From: Pelobates cultripes
Taxonomy: Eukaryota > Chordata > Amphibia > Anura > Pelobatidae
NCBI GenBank assembly: GCA_933207985.1
Contig: OW240913.1
Span: 275,614,983 to 275,678,982 of the forward strand
Length of the DNA stretch: 64,000 nucleotides
Direction: 5' to 3'
This document shows, in pieces, positions 58,290-64,000 of this stretch. The translations under genes were made by a program, and so were the position numbers. Numbering within the stretch: position 1 is the first letter of the stretch; each line of letters starts with the position of its first letter. The notes below the pieces were generated by a model. The model was not told where the DNA came from, did no database searches, and saw nothing but the letters and a program-made list of their open reading frames with translations.

Positions 58290-60420
58290 AGAGATTGAGG
58301 AATTCTTCAAAAACGTACCAATGCCAAAAATCCTATCCGACCGATTAAAGCTGATAAACTAGCCTATAACAGAAGTAGAGGTCAGTAAAGCCATAGATAA
58401 GCTTAAAATAAATACTGCCCCTGGCCCAGACGGTTTCATGCATACATTCTATAAACTAATGAAAGATCAAATAAAAAGGGAACTCACCGCAATTTTCAAC
58501 TACATAATGAAAACAGGAGCTGTCCTGGAGAGTTGTTGAGAGTGAATATTGTCCCCATCCCAAAAGCAGATAAAGAACCACAACTGATTGGCAATTACAG
58601 ACCTATATCACTAATCAATACAGATGTTAAAATATTATATTGACCAAGAAGAATTCATACCAGGAAGGTCTTTAATCAACAATCTCAGAAAAATAACAAA
58701 CATATTAGAAGAAACAGGGATTAATGGAACCCCTTAAATGTTACTGTCAATAGACGCAGAGAAAGCATTTGACAGGATTGGATAGGGTTTCATGTTTGCC
58801 ACTTTAAAACAATTGGAATCAGTGGATCAATATTACAAGCTATATCCGCTCTCTACAACTCTCCATCAGCTAACATAAGGGTCAGGATTCACATCACAAA
58901 ACTTCAGTGTTAAAAATGGGACTAGACATGGGTGCCCTCTTTCCCCTTTACTGTACATAATGGTGTTAAAACCCCTTGCAATTTTAATAAGACAAAATAA
59001 AAAAAATCAAAGGATTTACAAATTCCTTAGGACAAAATAAATTAAATATTCATGCAGATGAGATCTTACTAACTTTAGAAGTATCAAAAACCTTGGTCCC
59101 AGAGGTACTGAAGGAGATAAACAAATACTCTAAAGTGTCAGGATACAAAATTAATATAGAGAAATCAATATTTATAGCTAAAAATATGAACAAAATGTTA
59201 ATTAATTTTCTTGTACAAAACCTTGGGCCCCCAGAAAACAAGGACACGCTAAAATATTTAGGCATAAGCTTAACCTCAGTTTTAAAAGATCTAGTAGAAG
59301 TCAACTTTTTACCTTTACTAACACAAACTAATAAAAATTTAAGGGACTGGAAAGGTATGGCTTTTCCTGATCGGGTAGGATCAACATCCTAAAAGCATAC
59401 ATTTTACCAAAATGGCTGTATCTGTGGAGAATGATCCCACTCAATTTCCCAGAAAACTGGCTATCTTTACTACACTCATCCTTTTTTAAATTTGTATGGG
59501 GCGGCAAAAAAGCAAGAGTTAAAATGAAAGTTCAGGCCAGATCAAGGCAGGATGGAGGTGTGGGGTGTCCAGAAATTTTACAATGTCATCAGGCTAGTAG
59601 ACGTTTTCATGTATTGCTTTCACAAAATATTGCTGCAATCCAAGAAACATGGTATAAAATGGAAAAAGCTAAAACCGAGGTAGGAAATTTAACGTCACTA
59701 TTTTGGGTCCTAGACGTGAATAAAAAATTAATCAAAGAGGCACAAACTAAATCCCAGATATTCAAAGAGTTAACAAGTTGGTGGGACAAATTCACAATCA
59801 ACATAGGACTCAGAATTGGAATAATAGATGTGCTCTCTTTTTCTAGTATTTCAGATATGTTAGACAACATAAAAATAGACACTTGGAGGACTGGGGGGAT
59901 AAGGGAATTTTAAAATATAATAGCGGAACATAAAATGAAAACCTTCAATCATATTATGGAGGAATTCAACATTCCCCCCAAAGACACTTTTAACTATCTG
60001 TGAATTAAGGGGTTCTTAGCAGAATATCTCCTCCAAAATGAGGGGGAGAAAATTACAATCCTCAAACATCTACTTGAATTAAAGAACTATAGAAACCTAA
60101 TGGCAAAATGTGCTAAAGTTATATACAGATGGAAACACAATAAACTGATAGAACTGATTTAATAAATGGGAAAAATAACTACAAGTACATATAGAAGATA
60201 AGAGTGGATAAGCTCTCTAAATAAACTAAATAAATATGTACATTGCCTAAACCTTATGGAAACCCAATTCAATCTTTTAAACTGATGGTGCCTAACACCA
60301 AAACGTTTAAAGAAAAATTTCCTATAGTCATCAGACAGATGCTGGAAATGTAATATTAATGAAGGCAATTTAATTCACAGTTGGTGGCAGTGCACACGCA
60401 TAAATAAATTCTAGAAAAAT
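58290..60420 (+). pseudogene. L1-like ORF2 reverse transcriptase remnant
   Basis: Pieces in several frames carry TAPGPDGF (58410), NYRPISLIN (58595), SIDAEKAFDRI (58748, first catalytic Asp) and [13 protein letters not shown] (58920). The DD box region at 59040-59060 is broken. KYLGISLT (59254) and FVWGGKKARVK (59480) of the post-RT region follow, and a Trp/Cys segment lies near 60380. Diagnostic words match L1-clade ORF2 and not CR1. The RT starts only about 280 bp after ORF1, so the endonuclease domain (about 700 bp or more) is gone. Confidence 0.8.
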
Positions 60421-60830
60421 GTTCTTCTGAACTTAGCACGCAATAATTAAAACAGGTATATCTAAGATGAGGCAAGGGCCAGAAAAGTGGAGGGAAGGAA
60501 AAGAAAAGAAGTAAAAGAACTCAACCCCTAAATGGGCAGACAAAATAGAATAATAAAATAAGGAAAATACACAAGGCATAAGAGGCTCTCTCTCTCTCCA
60601 AAAGTAAATGGGTAAATCAAATCTGATAAATAAGAATTTACAATAGAAATCAAACAAATGGTTGGAGGGGGAATTTAGTTGGATGGGGGAGAGGGGTTAG
60701 GGAGTTTAATAGGATAATATGAGATATTTGTGATGACAAGAGTACCAAGGCTTGAAACATAGAAGTATAAATGAAACTATACAAGGCAGGTACACGTCTG
60801 AAATATAAAAATAAAATATTTCTTAGCAGC

Positions 60831-63365
60831 CCAGAAAGACTGATGATGTATTAGAGAAAGGATGACGAGAAGATGAAGAGGAAACAGGACTGGAGACAGG
60901 TGCTGGGGAGATCCACTGAGGGTAAAATGAAGTTATTATATTTAATGTAAGAATAACATGGAGGATAACACTTGGACAATAGGAAGGTATTTACAGAAAT
61001 GGGAAAGAAATGAGGGTAATGCATTTTAACAACAGCACAACAATAAAACAATGACCAACTTGTACAATTTATATTACAGATTGCCACCATATAGAGATGC
61101 AGGCTAAATGCAAAATGGTACCCAACTGACAAAAGGAGAAATAACTACTACTCATTGGAATACTTTAATATCATTTGCTAACTTCAGTATTGCTGGGTAT
61201 ATGTATCAGTATTCTGACATGCTTACAGTCTGCATAAATTTATCTCAGCTCCTTTACCTCAACTATAACCAAATACTTTCTGTCAGAGCATCAGCTATCC
61301 ATCTTGACAATAACTGAATGCTTCATGCCATGATAATGGTGATAATGATGAACACTCTGACAGACATGGCTGTAGATTATTTGCTGAATGTTGCACAGGT
61401 TCAGATATCAAATCCTTGCTTGTGGTCATGATAACATTATGCGTCCGTGCTTGCTCCTCATGTTATGCTAAATGAGTACTTGGAAGATCTATAAAAATAA
61501 AGCCATCACGATACAAATCACAAAATAATAGTATCCTTTGTAGGATATGAACATTTTGTGTAAGAAGAACTATGAGCGCATGCAAGCAGCGGATGAATGA
61601 ACCCTTTAAGAGATTATAAAATAATATTTTAAAGTTATGTGATGTATTTTTTTAATAGTGAATAAGAAATTAGTGGTCTGACTGCCTACTGGACTGTGTT
61701 AAGTAAGAACAAACAAATTAAATGATTACCCAAAGATGTTTATTTCTCAATGAGATATTATTTGATTTAAAGAAAAGTAGATTTACTAAGTTCCAGCTTA
61801 TTCATATCAGCGTTAGCTAAAAAGAAATCCTGTTGTATTTTCTTTTAGAAAACAGTATGCTTTGCCTTGGTTTGGAAAGATTCTAATACATTATGCATCC
61901 ATTAATTTGCAAGTGTTTGACCTCACAACAAAATAATGTCTGGATGATGACAAATGAATGGTAGCCTTAGAGCTATTTGTTGATTTATCCAAAAGGGATG
62001 TAAAATTGAACATGTAATATATCTTGAACATTGTTGACATTGAAGGTAGGTCATAAAACATCTCTAGTGTACACAACTTATTTCAGATATAAACATTGGG
62101 TGAATTAAATTCAAACATTTTCAATTACACTTAAAAGATACACTAAATGGAAATACATGAAACCCACTAGAGTATCTATTTCTATTATGAAAGAAATTAA
62201 CATATATTTTGGGTAGTTCCTCCACAAAGCATTTCAAATGTGGCAAAAAGAAAACAAGGTTACTTAACCTTTCCTTATTATATAATAATTTAACAAAAGA
62301 ATAAAAATAATAAAGATTTCAAATTACAATAACCAATACTTAAAGGGACCCTACTTAATAAGCAGTTTTGATAGTCTTAATTGTACATCATTTACAAGAA
62401 TACTGCAGAATTTGTTTTTTCTTGAAAATATGTCTTTGTCATTTGCTTAAAATAGATTCTTCTACTTCGTTTCAGTGAATTTCCTTTACATACTATATTT
62501 CTGATGCTGAATATTCCACAGTAAACATTTATCTACCCTGTTCTATTACTGCCTATTCCTAAGGAAATATTTAATCCCAACGTTCAGCACCCACATTAAA
62601 ATGTTAAACTGTTCAAATTCAGGATAGTCGTATAGAGAATTATACACATTTTATCAAAATAATTTAAAATAGCTTACATATATTTTAAATGTTCAAATGG
62701 CATATCATGTGTATAGTAACATCCCAGTATTCAAGTGATAGATATGCTTACTGGGACTACTAAGTGTCTTATTCAAATGCGTTGCTTAAAGAAATCCTGT
62801 TGTTTTTTCTTTTAGAAAACAGTATCAACTCTGCTAGAGCTCCATAGAGCAAAGTGTTGATTTATCCAAGGGCCTATACACATGAACCATTCAGATATAA
62901 ACATTATGTGAATTTTATTCAAAGTTAAAATTTACTGAATGTGCAGGAGATAATAACGGTAACATTTTGTTAATCATCTATGTTAATCTTAGTAACATCT
63001 CTGCTCGATTCTCTGCCATTTAAAGTTAAAACACTTTGTTTATGCACCCATATTTGCATGTGACTTACAGAGTTCCTAATGACTTACTATAAAGAGTCAC
63101 TGTGATAGTAGAAGAGGTATGATTACGATTTTGTCAGGAGATAAAAAGAGTAATCAGTAACAGACAAGTGACAAGTGATTAAAATCCTAAATGGCAGAGA
63201 ATTGTTCAAGAATGATATAACCCCATAAAGTAAGAGAGCACAACTAAATTGAGATTAAGTTGTGATTGAAGCTATTCTCGCTGAGTTCTTTTAAATTTCT
63301 CTCAATGGTGATTTAAAATGAGCTTCAATAATTATATTAGCTATGTTTGATTTGGCAGCAAGGCA
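60831..63365. other. No gene seen; unclassified AT-rich sequence
   Basis: No recognisable coding sequence or element. Contains the local duplication listed separately. A TTAAAGGGACCC at 62339 resembles a T2 MITE end but no partner end was found. Confidence 0.6.
61821..62940 (+). repeat. Degenerate local direct duplication
   Basis: aaagaaatcctgttg...ttagaaaacagtat at 61821-61858 recurs at 62788-62825 with one change. ttgatttatccaa at 61979 recurs at 62857, and cagatataaacatt at 62083 recurs at 62891. The order is conserved and the spacing shrinks from 967 to 808 bp, so the second copy has deletions. Confidence 0.75.
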
Positions 63366-63787
63366 TTAAAGGGACACTCTGGAATCCTAAAGTACTTTAG
63401 CTTGCTGAAATGCTCTTTATGCGTTAAGACTGTGTTCTCTTTTTTTTTATTGTACAAAGAGTGCAGATTTCAATAGAAATTGGTCCTTTTTAAATTAACC
63501 TTGTTTAGCTCTAAAGACAGGCAATTTCCCAGATGCATTGGGAAGTCTGTGATTGGATAGCAACAGAAAATTTGGGATGAGAAATAAGATGACTTTCAAA
63601 AGCAGCAGACAAGAAAACGGTAGCTTTTGTTGTTTTTAGTTATCCACCCCCCAAGGAAAACCAAACAAACAAAACAATAAAATAAATAAAAACCACCAAA
63701 AACATACTTAAATGAATGCATATTATAATTGTGGTTAAATCTATACATTTATTCATTTATTTATATTATAGAGAAGTGTATCTTTAA
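63366..63787. mobile_element. T2-type MITE, second family member
   Basis: TTAAAGGGACACTCT at 63366 and, inverted, TTAAAGATACACTTC at 63787. The TTAA at both ends serves as the target duplication. The interior differs from the 483-bp MITE, so it is another subfamily. Confidence 0.65.
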
Positions 63788-64000
63788 TGGTGTTCTGTGA
63801 TGGTGTGTGTCCATTTCAGCAACCCAGATGATTAATTTAAAAAAAGAAAAATCCTTACACAATCTTAATTACGAGTGTAGGTACAGAGACTTGTATAAAA
63901 CTCACTTATTTTACCTGCTGCATTTAGAAGAGTTTATTATGTTATTGCCCAGAACATGACATAGCCATTTGGATTTTATTTTGATTTATTTTCCTATATT
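63788..64000. other. No gene seen
   Basis: AT-rich sequence to the window end. Confidence 0.6.

Larger units (their letters stand above)
56615..60830 (+). mobile_element. L1-like LINE, old and endonuclease-deleted
   Basis: A GC-richer 5' part with CpGs (56615-56830), an ORF1 remnant, an ORF2 RT remnant and an A-rich 3' part in the right order for an L1/Tx1-group LINE. Many stops and shifts. The borders are approximate. Not duplicated in this window. Confidence 0.75.

Noticed and set aside
62338..62360. TTAAAGGGACCC as a T2 MITE end
   Set aside because: No inverted partner end at a plausible distance.

Overview
The window reads as a gene-poor, AT-rich stretch of a large vertebrate genome, most probably a frog or toad. 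That is an inference from its repeats: TTAA-flanked T2/Kolobok-type MITEs, a decayed piggyBac transposase, CR1-clade LINEs, a Ngaro-type tyrosine-recombinase retrotransposon, an L1-like LINE, several hAT non-autonomous elements and hammerhead-ribozyme-like repeat modules. I found no host protein-coding gene, tRNA or rRNA. Every coding stretch I can recognise is a broken transposon gene.

The dominant structure is a giant imperfect palindrome. Positions 89-27706 (left arm) are repeated as the reverse complement at 27786-54030 (right arm), around a 79-bp unpaired centre (27707-27785). From the outside inwards each arm carries: a ~393-bp satellite array with an inserted MITE; a piggyBac pseudogene; a small TIR element and a CR1 tail; about 3.8 kb of unclassified sequence; a GC-rich ~70-bp minisatellite and a hairpin repeat; a Ngaro-like element with A1-(gag-RT-YR)-B1-A2-B2 split repeats, its recombinase gene split by a hAT insertion; a short MITE; three stacked CR1 fragments; and an 18-bp-unit minisatellite that repeatedly switches strand. 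At the centre a ~1.3-kb repeat carrying a hammerhead-like motif faces its own copy.

The arms are almost identical in most places. The three piggyBac peptide blocks (223, 161 and 128 residues) match exactly, and the 328-residue CR1 block differs at three residues. They differ by discrete events: a 261-bp hAT insertion with an 8-bp target duplication only in the right arm, a ~670-bp block only in the left arm, a 128-bp loss from the left CR1, a ~100-bp loss from the right hAT element, and two places near the centre where unrelated sequence of 1.4-2.2 kb sits in each arm (22300-24440 versus 30860-32278; 24849-26333 versus 29085-30457). The innermost repeat pair is visibly more diverged (about 4-5% by eye over one sample) than the outer arms (about 1% or less).

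The left arm runs into an assembly gap (1-88), so the true outer edge of the palindrome is not visible. A false join of two haplotypes is a serious alternative to a real genomic palindrome.

Outside the palindrome (54031-64000) lie the rest of the satellite array, an old L1-like LINE that has lost its endonuclease region, unclassified AT-rich sequence with a local duplication, and one more T2-type MITE.
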